Source: CAZOVB01 sp046541415 (lineage in GTDB: Bacteria > Planctomycetota > Phycisphaerae > SM23-33). Taken from it: a stretch of DNA of 64,000 bases. Numbering within the stretch: position 1 is the stretch's first letter; every line of letters begins with the position of its first letter. The position numbers were made by a program, and so were the translations under genes. The stretch is from the NCBI GenBank assembly GCA_046541415.1, contig JBKHDI010000010.1, positions 1 to 64,000 on the forward strand, in the 5' to 3' direction. The notes beneath the pieces are model-generated. The model saw only the letters and a list, made by a program, of their open reading frames with translations. It had not been told where the DNA came from and did no database searches. Shown here in pieces: positions 25,274 to 33,499 of this stretch.

Positions 25274-26119
25274 TCAGCTTCCAGCTGCGGCGATCGCATC
25301 GGCGACGGTAAGTGCCTGGCGGGCAGCGGCCACGTCGTGGACACGGAAGATCGTTGCCCCGGCGGCGCGGGCAGCGAGGCAGGCGGCGATGGTCCCACCG
25401 AGGCGGTCCTGCGGCTGGGCCTGGCCGGTGAGTTCGGAGATAAACCGCTTGCGCGAAGGTCCGATCAGCACAGGATGGCCCGTTCGGACCAGCCTGGCCA
25501 CCCCGGCCAGCAGGGCCAGGTTGTGCTCCAGCCGCTTGCCGAAGCCGATTCCCGGGTCCAGGATCACTCGCCCGGCCGGGATGCCCGCCTCGACCGCCCT
25601 GGCGGCAGCTTCGATCAGGAAGCTGCACACCTCTTCGACGACGTCGCCGGCGTAGGTCGGGTTGTCCTGCATGTTCGCCGGCTGCCCGAGCATGTGCATC
25701 AGGCAGATTGCCGCGCCGCGCCGGGCAGCCAGGGCGAGCATCTCCGGGTCGTCGCGCCCGGCACTGATGTCGTTGCAGATCACCGCGCCGCGATCGAGGG
25801 CCCACTGGGCCACTTCGCTTCGGGTGGTGTCGATGCTCACCACCGCGCCGGTCTGGACGACAGCCTGCAGGATCCCGTCCAGCCGCGCAATCTGGTCGCG
25901 GGGATCGACCCGTCCGGCGCCCGGGCGGGTCGATTCGGCGCCGATGTCGATGATCTCGGCGCCCTGTGCTGCCATACACTTAGCACGCTCGGCGGCGGCG
26001 TGTGGTTCGAGGAACTTCCCGCCGTCGGAGAAACTGTCCGGTGTTACGTTCAGCACGCCCATCACCCGGGCCGCCGCGCCCGGGCCGGTCTGCAGCAGCG
26101 CGTCGAGACCACCGGCCAA
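25274..26119 (-). CDS. folP: dihydropteroate synthase
   Basis: A 281-aa TIM-barrel enzyme condensing dihydropterin pyrophosphate with para-aminobenzoate in folate synthesis. MGVLNVTPDSFSDGG and IDIGAESTRPGA are the pterin-binding signatures. ICNDISAG, DPGIGFGKRLEHN and IGPSRKRFI complete the set. It starts 3 bp after the queC stop, so queC and folP are tightly linked. Both use GTP-derived pterin-like precursors, a plausible reason for their pairing (inference). Confidence 0.94.
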   Translation of the reverse strand: MAGGLDALLQTGPGAAARVMGVLNVTPDSFSDGGKFLEPHAAAERAKCMAAQGAEIIDIGAESTRPGAGRVDPRDQIARLDGILQAVVQTGAVVSIDTTRSEVAQWALDRGAVICNDISAGRDDPEMLALAARRGAAICLMHMLGQPANMQDNPTYAGDVVEEVCSFLIEAAARAVEAGIPAGRVILDPGIGFGKRLEHNLALLAGVARLVRTGHPVLIGPSRKRFISELTGQAQPQDRLGGTIAACLAARAAGATIFRVHDVAAARQALTVADAIAAAGS

Positions 26120-26122
26120 GGT

Positions 26123-26833
26123 TCAGTCCCCCTCGGGCTGATAGATCGTCGGATCGTCCACGCCGGTAGCGACGAACCCCGCCCGTCGCAGTCGGCAGGA
26201 GTCGCAGTGCCCGCAGGCCCGTCCCCTGCTGTCGGGGTCGTAGCAGCTGTGGGTCATCGCGTAATCGACGCCCAGTTCCGCCCCTGTCCGGATGATCTGG
26301 GCCTTGGTCAACTCGATCAAGGGCGCGTGGATCGACAGCTTCCGGCCCTTCTCGGTCGCCGCGGCCGTCGCCAGGTTGGCCATGGCCTCAAACGCCCGGA
26401 TGAACTCTGGCCTGCAGTCCGGGTAACCACTGTAGTCCACCGCGTTTACGCCGACAAATATGTCGCATGCGCCGATGACCTCCGCATAGCCCAGGCCGAT
26501 CGAGAGGAAGATGGTGTTCCGGGCAGGGACGTAGGTCGAGGGGATCGAATCGTCCTCGGGTCGGTCCTTGGGCACGTCGATGCGGTCGGTCAGGGCGGAG
26601 TGCCCGAACCCGCCGTCGGCGCTGAGGTCGATGTTCACCACGCGGTGCTCGACGACATCCCATGCCCCTGCGACCTGGCGGGCAGCCTGGAGTTCGAAGC
26701 GGTGGCGCTGGCCGTAATCGAAGCTCAGACCATGGCAGGCAAAGCCCCGGCTGCGGGCGATGGCCAGGGTGGTCGCCGAGTCCAGTCCCCCCGAAAGCAG
26801 GACGACAGCCGATTTTGCCGGTTCGCTGTTCAT
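26123..26833 (-). CDS. queC: 7-cyano-7-deazaguanine synthase QueC
   Basis: A 236-aa ATP-dependent enzyme converting carboxy-deazaguanine to preQ0 in queuosine synthesis. The PP-loop is LLSGGLDSATT, followed by GLSFDYGQRHRFE and FVGVNAVDYSGYPDCRPEFI. The zinc site is a four-cysteine cluster near the C-terminus (SCYDPDS then ACGHCDSC). It is divergent from queF, the next enzyme but one in the pathway. Transcription continues into folP, 3 bp away. No preQ1 riboswitch-like structure was evident in the 86-bp divergent gap. Confidence 0.95.
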   Translation of the reverse strand: MNSEPAKSAVVLLSGGLDSATTLAIARSRGFACHGLSFDYGQRHRFELQAARQVAGAWDVVEHRVVNIDLSADGGFGHSALTDRIDVPKDRPEDDSIPSTYVPARNTIFLSIGLGYAEVIGACDIFVGVNAVDYSGYPDCRPEFIRAFEAMANLATAAATEKGRKLSIHAPLIELTKAQIIRTGAELGVDYAMTHSCYDPDSRGRACGHCDSCRLRRAGFVATGVDDPTIYQPEGD

Positions 26834-26874
26834 GACTTCAGACTACAAATCTTCCCCCGGCAAGGCAAATGCGG

Positions 26875-26880
26875 TACAAT
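26875..26880 (+). promoter_or_regulatory. possible -10 element for queF-apbE
   Basis: TACAAT lies 40 bp before the queF start. A matching -35 (TTCCCC at 26852-26857) is poor, so the assignment is tentative. Confidence 0.3.
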
Positions 26881-26919
26881 GACAATGCACGATTTTCACC
26901 TTATCCACTGAAACGAAGC

Positions 26920-27267
26920 ATGGCCGAACTGGAAGCCTTTGAAAATCCCCACCCGCACCGGGATTTTACCATCATTCACATCGCGCCGGAATTTACCAGC
27001 GTCTGCCCCAAGACGGGTCAGCCCGATTTCGGCGAAATCCGGATCGAGTACATCGCCGATACAAAGTGTGTGGAGCTGAAAAGCCTGAAATTCTATCTCC
27101 AGGACTTCCGCAATACGGGCGTCTTCTATGAGGATGTGGTCAACCGCATCCTCGATGACCTCGTCGAAGCCCTGGCCCCGAGGCGAATGAAGGTGACCGG
27201 CAGCTTCACCCCGCGCGGCGGGATGCATTCGATCGTCGAGGCCTGCTATGAGCGAAACAAAACCTGA
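26920..27267 (+). CDS. queF: NADPH-dependent 7-cyano-7-deazaguanine reductase QueF
   Basis: A 115-aa type I (short) QueF that reduces preQ0 to preQ1 for queuosine. The catalytic Cys lies in FTSVCPKTGQPDFG and the fold marker is VTGSFTPRGGM. ELKSLKFYLQDFRN is a further signature. ATG 26920 is preferred; a 17-residue upstream extension (MRYNDN...) has no family counterpart and would overlap the predicted promoter. Its 3' end overlaps apbE by 20 bp. Confidence 0.94.
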   Translation: MAELEAFENPHPHRDFTIIHIAPEFTSVCPKTGQPDFGEIRIEYIADTKCVELKSLKFYLQDFRNTGVFYEDVVNRILDDLVEALAPRRMKVTGSFTPRGGMHSIVEACYERNKT

Positions 27268-28387
27268 ACCCGGAAAAGCCGCCCGCATCGGTCGCGAGAC
27301 CTTCGCGTGGATCCTCGCCTGCGCCCTGATCGGCCTGCTTGTGCTGATCGGTCTGTACAAACACGAGACCATCCGATCGCAGATCACCGCCACCGGCGAC
27401 CTGGAGATCATGGCCACCAACTACCGCTTTACCGTGGTCGTCGAGGGCGATACCGGAAAGGCCGAGAACGCCCTGGATGACGCCAAGGCCGTCGCCACGG
27501 CCGTCGGGGTCGAGATGAGCACCCACCTGCAGAGCTCCCCGCTGAGCCTGTTCAACCGGGCCGAGGCGATGGAGAAAATCGAACTGCCACCCCAGACGAT
27601 GGAAGTTCTCCAGGCCTCGCGGGAGTTCTACGAACAGACCAGCGGTGCGTTCGACGTGACGATCCTGCCGATCATCCAGCTGTACCGTCAGGCAGCTGCC
27701 GACCGCAGGAGCCCCACCCAGCAGCAGATCGACGCCGCCCGCGAAGCCTCGCGCTGGGAGGACATCCTCGTGCTGGCCGACGGGACCGCCATCAAACAAC
27801 GCTCCAGTGCCGGCTTTGACCTCGGCGGCGTGGCCAAGGGCTACGCGATCGACAAGGCCATGGAGGTGCTGCGAGATGCCGGCGTGGCCGGGGCGATGGT
27901 CGATATCGGCGGGGACCTCCGCGTCTGGGGCGCCGCGCCCGGTGGACAGGCCTGGCGAATCGCCCTGCAAGACCCCTTCCAGCCGAACAACCCCGATGCG
28001 ATGCTCTGCCGGCTGGCGATCACCGATGCAGCCGTCTGCACGAGCGGCAACTACCAGCGGGCCTACCAGATCGGCCAGATCCGATACAGCCACATCATCG
28101 ATCCGCGCGATCCGCGCCGCAAAGAGGCAGACCAGTTCCCCGCCTCGGTCACCGTCATCGCCCCGACGGCCATGGTCGCCGACGCCTGGGCGACCGCCCT
28201 GAGCGTGCTGGGACGCGAGGAAGGCATGGCCCTGCTGGAGAAAGTCGAGGGCGTCGAGGCCCTGCTGGTTTACGGCGACCCGGACGATACCCAGTCCTAC
28301 ACCACCCCCGGGTTCAACCAGTACCTGCTGAAAAACCCGCCCGGCCTGGTCCGACAGCAGCCGCAACTGTCCCTGCTGGGACGTTGA
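27248..28387 (+). CDS. apbE: FAD:protein FMN transferase ApbE
   Basis: A 379-aa enzyme that attaches FMN to Thr or Ser of target flavoproteins. An N-terminal membrane anchor (about 21-40) precedes the ApbE domain. Key stretches are SPLSLFNRAE, YEQTSGAFDVTILP, SAGFDLGGVAKGYAIDKA, MVDIGGDLRVWG, TSGNYQRAY, HIIDPR and VIAPTAMVADAWATAL. It overlaps queF by 20 bp. Likely clients are RnfG and RnfD, encoded about 4-5 kb away. Confidence 0.92.
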   Translation: MSETKPEPGKAARIGRETFAWILACALIGLLVLIGLYKHETIRSQITATGDLEIMATNYRFTVVVEGDTGKAENALDDAKAVATAVGVEMSTHLQSSPLSLFNRAEAMEKIELPPQTMEVLQASREFYEQTSGAFDVTILPIIQLYRQAAADRRSPTQQQIDAAREASRWEDILVLADGTAIKQRSSAGFDLGGVAKGYAIDKAMEVLRDAGVAGAMVDIGGDLRVWGAAPGGQAWRIALQDPFQPNNPDAMLCRLAITDAAVCTSGNYQRAYQIGQIRYSHIIDPRDPRRKEADQFPASVTVIAPTAMVADAWATALSVLGREEGMALLEKVEGVEALLVYGDPDDTQSYTTPGFNQYLLKNPPGLVRQQPQLSLLGR

Positions 28388-28388
28388 G

Positions 28389-29228
28389 CTACAGCCCCAC
28401 CAGCTCGTCCAGGAACGCCTCCAGGCCGTCGGTGTAGACCCGGCCGGACTCGACGAATCCGCCGTTGTGGTCGCCACGGATCTCCAGGAACCGCTTGGCC
28501 TCGCCCGCTGCTGCGAACAAAGATTCGCCATGGCTGTAGCGGATCATCCCGTCTTCGTGGCTGTGGATCACCAGCACCGGGCAATCCACGCCGCCCAGAT
28601 ATTCGCGGGTGTTGTAGCTGTACCGCGTCAACAACCGCACCGGAAAGATCGGATACATCTGCCCGGCCAGGTCGGGCACGGAGGTAAAGGAAGACTCGAT
28701 GATCAGCCCGGCCGGGGCGACTTGCCTGGCAAGATGGGTGGCGATCGGCCCGCCCAGAGACCGCCCGTGCAGGACAATCCGTTTCGGGTCGGCCCCTTTG
28801 TTGGCAACCAGCCAGTCCCAGGCTGCTCTTGCGTCGGTGTAGGTGCCCTGCTCCGACGGTGAGCCGGCCGAGCGCCCATAGCCGCGATAGTCAAAGACCA
28901 GGGAGTCAAAACCCATCCGATGATAGATCGCGATCGTTTCGATCCGGTGCGAAATGTTCCCGCCGTTGCCGTGACACAGCAGGATCGTCCCGCGGGATTC
29001 GCCGGCCGCCGGGGTGTAGAAGCCCGTCAGCTTCAGCCCGTCGGGGGAAGTAAACTCCACGAACTCGAAGGCCAGACCGAAAATCGACGGGTCCTGCTCG
29101 ATTTCGCTGGTCGGATGGTAGACCAGGCGGTCCTGCATGAAGTAGAGCAGCAGGCAGAGCGAGATGTAGATCAACCCCGGGGCAATGAGGAACCACCAGA
29201 TCATCCTGCGTCGGACCGCCTTTCGCAT
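28389..29228 (-). CDS. membrane-anchored alpha/beta hydrolase
   Basis: A 279-aa protein of the BEM46/ABHD13-like hydrolase group. An N-terminal transmembrane segment (about 10-30) precedes the hydrolase fold. The oxyanion segment is LLCHGNGGN, the nucleophile elbow is HGRSLGG (Ser), and a later Asp (HSHEDGMI) and His (RGDHNGGF) complete the likely triad. The substrate is unknown. It converges with apbE, with 1 bp between stops, and follows the rnf operon on the same strand with a 52-bp gap; whether it belongs to that transcript is unclear. Confidence 0.85.
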   Translation of the reverse strand: MRKAVRRRMIWWFLIAPGLIYISLCLLLYFMQDRLVYHPTSEIEQDPSIFGLAFEFVEFTSPDGLKLTGFYTPAAGESRGTILLCHGNGGNISHRIETIAIYHRMGFDSLVFDYRGYGRSAGSPSEQGTYTDARAAWDWLVANKGADPKRIVLHGRSLGGPIATHLARQVAPAGLIIESSFTSVPDLAGQMYPIFPVRLLTRYSYNTREYLGGVDCPVLVIHSHEDGMIRYSHGESLFAAAGEAKRFLEIRGDHNGGFVESGRVYTDGLEAFLDELVGL

Positions 29229-29280
29229 GCTAATATCCCGCCACGAGTCAAGACCCCGCCTCAGCGGCCGCCGGGCTGAT

Positions 29281-30192
29281 TTAGCCGTGCCACTCAGTAT
29301 CGTCGACCGTCGTCTTGAAGTCCGCCTGGACGACCTGGGGCACCTGCTCGCCGTCGGTGGCCTGCTTGTCCTTCTCGCTGGGCTTGCCGACGCTGACCAG
29401 CCTCTTCATCGGACACTTGCTGATCGCCAGCTCCAGCGAATCGTCCTTGTCCGGATCGTACTTGTCGTAATCCAGAGTGGGGATGTTGTTCTCTACGCTG
29501 AAAAGGTCACTGGCCCGGGTGCAGGCCTTGCAGCCGATGCAGCCGACCTTGCAGACGGCCTTGACATCCTTGCCGAAGTCCTTGTTGGAACAGGAAACGA
29601 TCGTCATCTCCGACTGCTTGAACGGCACCATCGAGATGATGTTCCGCGGGCAGACCTTCGCACAGGCTCCGCAGCCGGTGCACTTGTCGTAGTCTACCGT
29701 GGCCAGGCCGTCGATCACGTGAATCGCGTCGAATCGGCAGGACCGGTCGCAGTCGCCGAAGCCCAGACAGCCGTACGTGCAGCCCTGTACGCCGCCGACG
29801 AGATTGGCCGCCGCACAGGTCGGCTCGCCGCGATATTCGTGTCTGCCCAGGCGCTGGGCGTAGTTGGCCCCGCAGTGCACCGCCGGCCGATAGGGCCACG
29901 ATTCTTCCAGCTCGACACCGAGAATCTCTGCGATGCGGGCGGCGCAGCTTTCCCCGCCGACCGGACAGCCGTCCGGGCTGGCCTTGCCTTCGACGACGCC
30001 CTCGGCAAACTCGCCACAACCGACAAACCCGCACCCGCCGCAGTTGGCGCCGGGCAAGACATCCGTCACCGCTTCGACCCGCGGATCGACCTCGACGTGA
30101 AAGGCCCGGTTCGCCCAGCCCAGCACGATGGCCATGAACACCGCCAACACGAGCATCGTCGCCCCGGCCAGGATGATAATCATCGGATCCAT
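29281..30192 (-). CDS. rnfB: Rnf complex subunit RnfB
   Basis: A 303-aa electron-input ferredoxin subunit. An N-terminal membrane helix (about 3-25) is followed by the Fes [4Fe-4S] motif (GANCGGCGFVGC). Several ferredoxin-like cysteine groups follow (CTYGCLGFGDCDRSC, CTGCGACAKVCP, CKVGCIGCKAC, KCPM). The extra clusters resemble those of acetogen-type RnfB. The C-terminal 50 residues are a polar tail. ATG 30192 is preceded by GGAAG; upstream extension of the frame is not family-like. It is the last gene of the operon. Confidence 0.94.
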   Translation of the reverse strand: MDPMIIILAGATMLVLAVFMAIVLGWANRAFHVEVDPRVEAVTDVLPGANCGGCGFVGCGEFAEGVVEGKASPDGCPVGGESCAARIAEILGVELEESWPYRPAVHCGANYAQRLGRHEYRGEPTCAAANLVGGVQGCTYGCLGFGDCDRSCRFDAIHVIDGLATVDYDKCTGCGACAKVCPRNIISMVPFKQSEMTIVSCSNKDFGKDVKAVCKVGCIGCKACTRASDLFSVENNIPTLDYDKYDPDKDDSLELAISKCPMKRLVSVGKPSEKDKQATDGEQVPQVVQADFKTTVDDTEWHG

Positions 30193-30218
30193 CTTCCAAC
30201 CTCTATCTTCAGCCGAGC

Positions 30219-31106
30219 CTACTCGGCCAGGTTCGCTTCGACCGTCGCTGCGACGGGCTTGAGGAAGGCAGAGCCTTCCGGGATTTCTACGCCGAAATTC
30301 CGCTGCCAGATCGCCTGGAGCTTCTCTGCGGGATGACAACCGTTGCCGTCTCCGACACAGCCAGCCTTGCCCTTGCGCAATTCCTTGTGCCAATCCGGCT
30401 CGGCCGGGAACTGCGCCACCACCCCTTCTTGCTTTTCGGCGGGCATCATGATGTTCTCCAACGTCCGGTCCATCCCGGCAAAGCCGCCGAAGGCCATCGC
30501 CAGAATCCCGGCGACGACCAGGGTAATGCCCGGTCCTTTCATCGCCGCAGGCACGTCGCAGAGGTCCAGCTCTTCACGAATACCTGCCATGATAACAATT
30601 GCGATGGTAAAACCCAAACCGGCTGCAATGGCCATGACCATCGATTGGCCCAGGTCCCAGTTGGGCCCGGTATCGGCGGCCACGTTGGCCAGGATGATCA
30701 GGCACGCGAAAAGAATCGCGCAGTTGGTGGTAATCAGCGGCAGGAACACGCCGAAAGATTTGTACAGCGGCGGGAAGAACTTCCGCAGGTACATCTCGAC
30801 GAACTGGACGCTCGAGGCGATCACGAAGATGTAGATGATGTAGCTGAGGATTCGCAGGTCGGCCCCTTCGCCGAGGATCATCGCCGAGACGGGCGCGCCC
30901 GGACGGAGCACGAAGTAGGTGAACACCCACGAGAGGAAGCAGGCCACGGACATCACGAAGGTCACGGCGCATCCCATGCCGAAGGCCATGTCCACCCGTC
31001 GCGAGACGCCGATAAACGGGCAGATGCCCACGAACGAGTAGAGCACGAAGTTGTTGATGATCGCCGAGACCACGGCGATCAGCACGAGGCTGCTGAGGTA
31101 TTCCAT
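30219..31106 (-). CDS. rnfA: Rnf complex membrane subunit RnfA, with C-terminal extension
   Basis: A 295-aa polytopic membrane protein. The core of about 211 residues has six hydrophobic segments. The two cysteines that bind the intramembrane [2Fe-2S] with RnfE are in ICPFIG (C29) and TTNCAIL (C129). Usual RnfA proteins are near 190-200 residues. Here about 84 extra residues (212-295) follow, polar and containing C250 and C257-H258. The start overlaps the rnfE stop by one base (TGATG). Confidence 0.92.
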   Translation of the reverse strand: MEYLSSLVLIAVVSAIINNFVLYSFVGICPFIGVSRRVDMAFGMGCAVTFVMSVACFLSWVFTYFVLRPGAPVSAMILGEGADLRILSYIIYIFVIASSVQFVEMYLRKFFPPLYKSFGVFLPLITTNCAILFACLIILANVAADTGPNWDLGQSMVMAIAAGLGFTIAIVIMAGIREELDLCDVPAAMKGPGITLVVAGILAMAFGGFAGMDRTLENIMMPAEKQEGVVAQFPAEPDWHKELRKGKAGCVGDGNGCHPAEKLQAIWQRNFGVEIPEGSAFLKPVAATVEANLAE

Positions 31107-31762
31107 CAGGCGGTCTCCGTCGCTTGTGCGGTGGCGGTGGCGGGTTTCTTGCGGGCCAGGCGGGCGGCGGCGATCCAGTTGGCCAGGCCCAGCAGCAGCC
31201 CGAGGCTGATAAACGCCCCTGCAGCCGCGGCCATCACGCCCCACTTGGGGAAGCTGTCCGGCAGGATCTGCTGGCCGAACCACGTCCCGAAGCCCAGGAT
31301 CTCACGGACCGAGGCGATTGACGCCAGGGCCAGGGCAAACCCCAGCGACTGGCCCACCGCATCGGAGGCCGCCGTGAAAACGCCCTGCTTGGACGCACAG
31401 ACCTCGCAGCGGCAGATGATGACGCAGTTGACGATGATCAGCGGGATGTACGGGCCCAGCTGCTTGGACATCTGGTACATGTAGGCGGCCAGCGTCCGGT
31501 CGGCGATGGTCACGAATGTGGCGATGGTCAGCGTGAAGACCAGGATCCGCAGGTGGGGCTTGAGCAGCCCCCGCAGCAGGGAGGTCAGGATGTTCGCGCA
31601 GATCAGCACGAAGGCCACCGCGGCCGACATCGTCATCGCCGAAGCCATCGTCGCCGTAACCGCAAGGGTCGGACACATCCCCAGCAGCTGGCGATAGACG
31701 GGGTTCTCCGGCAGGATGCCCTGGATGAACCGTTCAGTCGGGGTCGGGCCGTCATTCGGCAT
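31106..31762 (-). CDS. rnfE: Rnf complex membrane subunit RnfE
   Basis: A 218-aa polytopic membrane protein, partner of RnfA. The cluster cysteines are in GMCPTLAVT and VNCVIICR. LIPENPVYRQLLG-like N-terminal sequence (ILPENPVYRQLLG) and SIASVREILGFGTWFG are typical. ATG 31762 is preferred over a start 27 bp upstream because AGGCGAGGCGAAG precedes it. It overlaps the rnfG end by 11 bp. Confidence 0.93.
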   Translation of the reverse strand: MPNDGPTPTERFIQGILPENPVYRQLLGMCPTLAVTATMASAMTMSAAVAFVLICANILTSLLRGLLKPHLRILVFTLTIATFVTIADRTLAAYMYQMSKQLGPYIPLIIVNCVIICRCEVCASKQGVFTAASDAVGQSLGFALALASIASVREILGFGTWFGQQILPDSFPKWGVMAAAAGAFISLGLLLGLANWIAAARLARKKPATATAQATETA

Positions 31763-32393
31763 CTTCGCCTCGCCTTTCTTCCTGGGCATCGAGTCGCTCG
31801 GACTCCAGAGGCCTCTCTACCGGTTGATCTTCAAACAGGACCTTGCGGAAATTCCGCACGCCCTGGTTGACGATGGTCACCACCGCCGTGGAGGAAATCG
31901 TCGCACCGGTGATTCCTTCGACCTGTCCCTCGCCGGCCGGACCCTTCTTGACCAGCGTCACCGGACCCGTCGCGTCGAGATTCTCGAACCGCCCGCGGAA
32001 AGACGGCAGGATGACCTTGTTGCCCAGCTCGGGCGTTTCCTTCTGTTCCAGCACGTAAATGCCCTTGATCGTCTGGAGCATCTCGTCCAGGCCGATCATC
32101 ACCGTCACGTCCCCGCCGTATCCGGGGCCCTTGGCCTGGATGGCCCAGCCGATGGTCTTGCCCTCGGCGTCCAGGGCCCGCGCCACCGGCAGACCGTACG
32201 TCTGGCCCAGCTGTTCATCCAGCTCGGCCCTGGCCGCTGCGGGAATCAGGGCTGGGACCTGCGAGAGCATCTCGTTTCGCTTGTTTTCTTCGATGATCGG
32301 CCCGAGGCTCATCTCCACAGCCGCCAGACCCGCGCCCATGCACAGGGCCAGGGCCAGAATCAGCCACGCCTGGACCAGGTATTCTTTCCGCAT
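31752..32393 (-). CDS. rnfG: Rnf complex flavoprotein subunit RnfG
   Basis: A 213-aa protein with one N-terminal transmembrane helix (about 8-28) and an FMN_bind domain. ITGATISST carries T165, the expected FMN-linked threonine that ApbE modifies. GYGGDVTVMIGLD and ETPELGNKV are family marks. A charged tail (DAQEERRGEDAE) ends the protein and overlaps rnfE. It lies 10 bp after rnfD. Confidence 0.93.
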   Translation of the reverse strand: MRKEYLVQAWLILALALCMGAGLAAVEMSLGPIIEENKRNEMLSQVPALIPAAARAELDEQLGQTYGLPVARALDAEGKTIGWAIQAKGPGYGGDVTVMIGLDEMLQTIKGIYVLEQKETPELGNKVILPSFRGRFENLDATGPVTLVKKGPAGEGQVEGITGATISSTAVVTIVNQGVRNFRKVLFEDQPVERPLESERLDAQEERRGEDAE

Positions 32394-32403
32394 CGCGGGC
32401 TCC

Positions 32404-33438
32404 TTACTTTCTGACCGGCACGGGGCCGCCTACAGGTTTCGGAATCGTCCAGCGGTTGATCAGCGGCACGACCGCGTTCATCAGCAGCACCGAGAACATC
32501 ACGCCTTCAGGATAACTCGACAGCAGACGGATGAGCATGATCAACAATCCAACGCCGATGCCGAAGATCCACTTGCCCCTATGCGTCAGCGGGCTGGAAA
32601 CCGGGTCGGTGGCGATGAAGAACGCTCCGAAAAGCATCGCCCCGCCGGCGACGTGGTCGTAGACCGTCGCCTGACCCAGTCCGCCGATCAACTGGGCAAA
32701 GCCCGCTACGACAACGACCGTCGCGATGATCCCCACCGGAATCCGCCAGGAGGCCGTCCGCCGGATCAGCAGGTACAGCCCGCCCAGCAGACAGGCGATG
32801 GCATTGACCTCGCCCAGCGAGCCGTTGATGGTCCCGACTGTCATGTCCACCGGATCCGGGGCTTCCAGGCCCGCGCTTTCGGCCTTGAGAACTGTCAGCG
32901 GCGTGGCCTTGGTCACCACGTCGACCGACGCATCCGGCTGGACGTAGCCGCCGGTCGACGCGCCCAGCAGGCCGGTAAAGGCCAATACCACAAATGCCCG
33001 CCCCACCATCGCAGGATTAAAGATGTTCTGTCCCAGCGAGCCGAAAATGACCTTGCCCAGGCCGATCGCGACGAATCCGCCCAGCACGCTGACGTACCAG
33101 CCGGACGCCCCGGCCACCGCGGGCAGGGACATCGCCAGGATCACGCCGGTGACCACGGCCGAGAAGTCCCCCAGCTGGGGCTTCCTGCCGCGCATCTTCA
33201 TAAACAGCCACTCCGCTGCAACGCAACTGCCCACGCAGAGCACCAGCGTGCCGGCTGCGTACATCTGGAAGTTGTACAGCGACCAGAGCACGACCGGCGC
33301 CAGGCCGATCAGCACGTCGATCATCATCCGGCGCGTCGTCAGGCTGCGGTCGAACAGGTGAGGCCCAGGCGCCACGTGCAGAGGTTTCTTCGCCCCGCCG
33401 GCCTGGGCCTGTTCGGGGCTGCTTGTCACTTGTGTCAT
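32404..33438 (-). CDS. rnfD: Rnf complex membrane flavoprotein RnfD
   Basis: A 344-aa polytopic membrane protein. APGPHLFDRSLTTRRMMIDVLIGLAP-type N-terminus, FGSLGQNIFNPAMVGRAF and FFIATDPVSSPLTHRGK are family signatures. The expected FMN-threonine region reads D173-VVTKAT-PL with T179 as the candidate. The canonical glycine before Ala is Lys177 here. It lies 61 bp after rnfC. Confidence 0.94.
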   Translation of the reverse strand: MTQVTSSPEQAQAGGAKKPLHVAPGPHLFDRSLTTRRMMIDVLIGLAPVVLWSLYNFQMYAAGTLVLCVGSCVAAEWLFMKMRGRKPQLGDFSAVVTGVILAMSLPAVAGASGWYVSVLGGFVAIGLGKVIFGSLGQNIFNPAMVGRAFVVLAFTGLLGASTGGYVQPDASVDVVTKATPLTVLKAESAGLEAPDPVDMTVGTINGSLGEVNAIACLLGGLYLLIRRTASWRIPVGIIATVVVVAGFAQLIGGLGQATVYDHVAGGAMLFGAFFIATDPVSSPLTHRGKWIFGIGVGLLIMLIRLLSSYPEGVMFSVLLMNAVVPLINRWTIPKPVGGPVPVRK

Positions 33439-33499
33439 GTGTCTCTTTGCTCTCCAGGAATCGGTCGCGGTGGGCGGCTTGCTGCGTGATCCGGGGCGG

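Noticed and set aside
26901..26909. DnaA-box-like TTATCCACT
   Set aside because: A single near match beside queF with no cluster, so it is not evidence for an origin.
26834..26919. preQ1 riboswitch in the queC/queF gap
   Set aside because: Only 86 bp with a promoter-like element; no aptamer-like stem-loop and pseudoknot was recognised.
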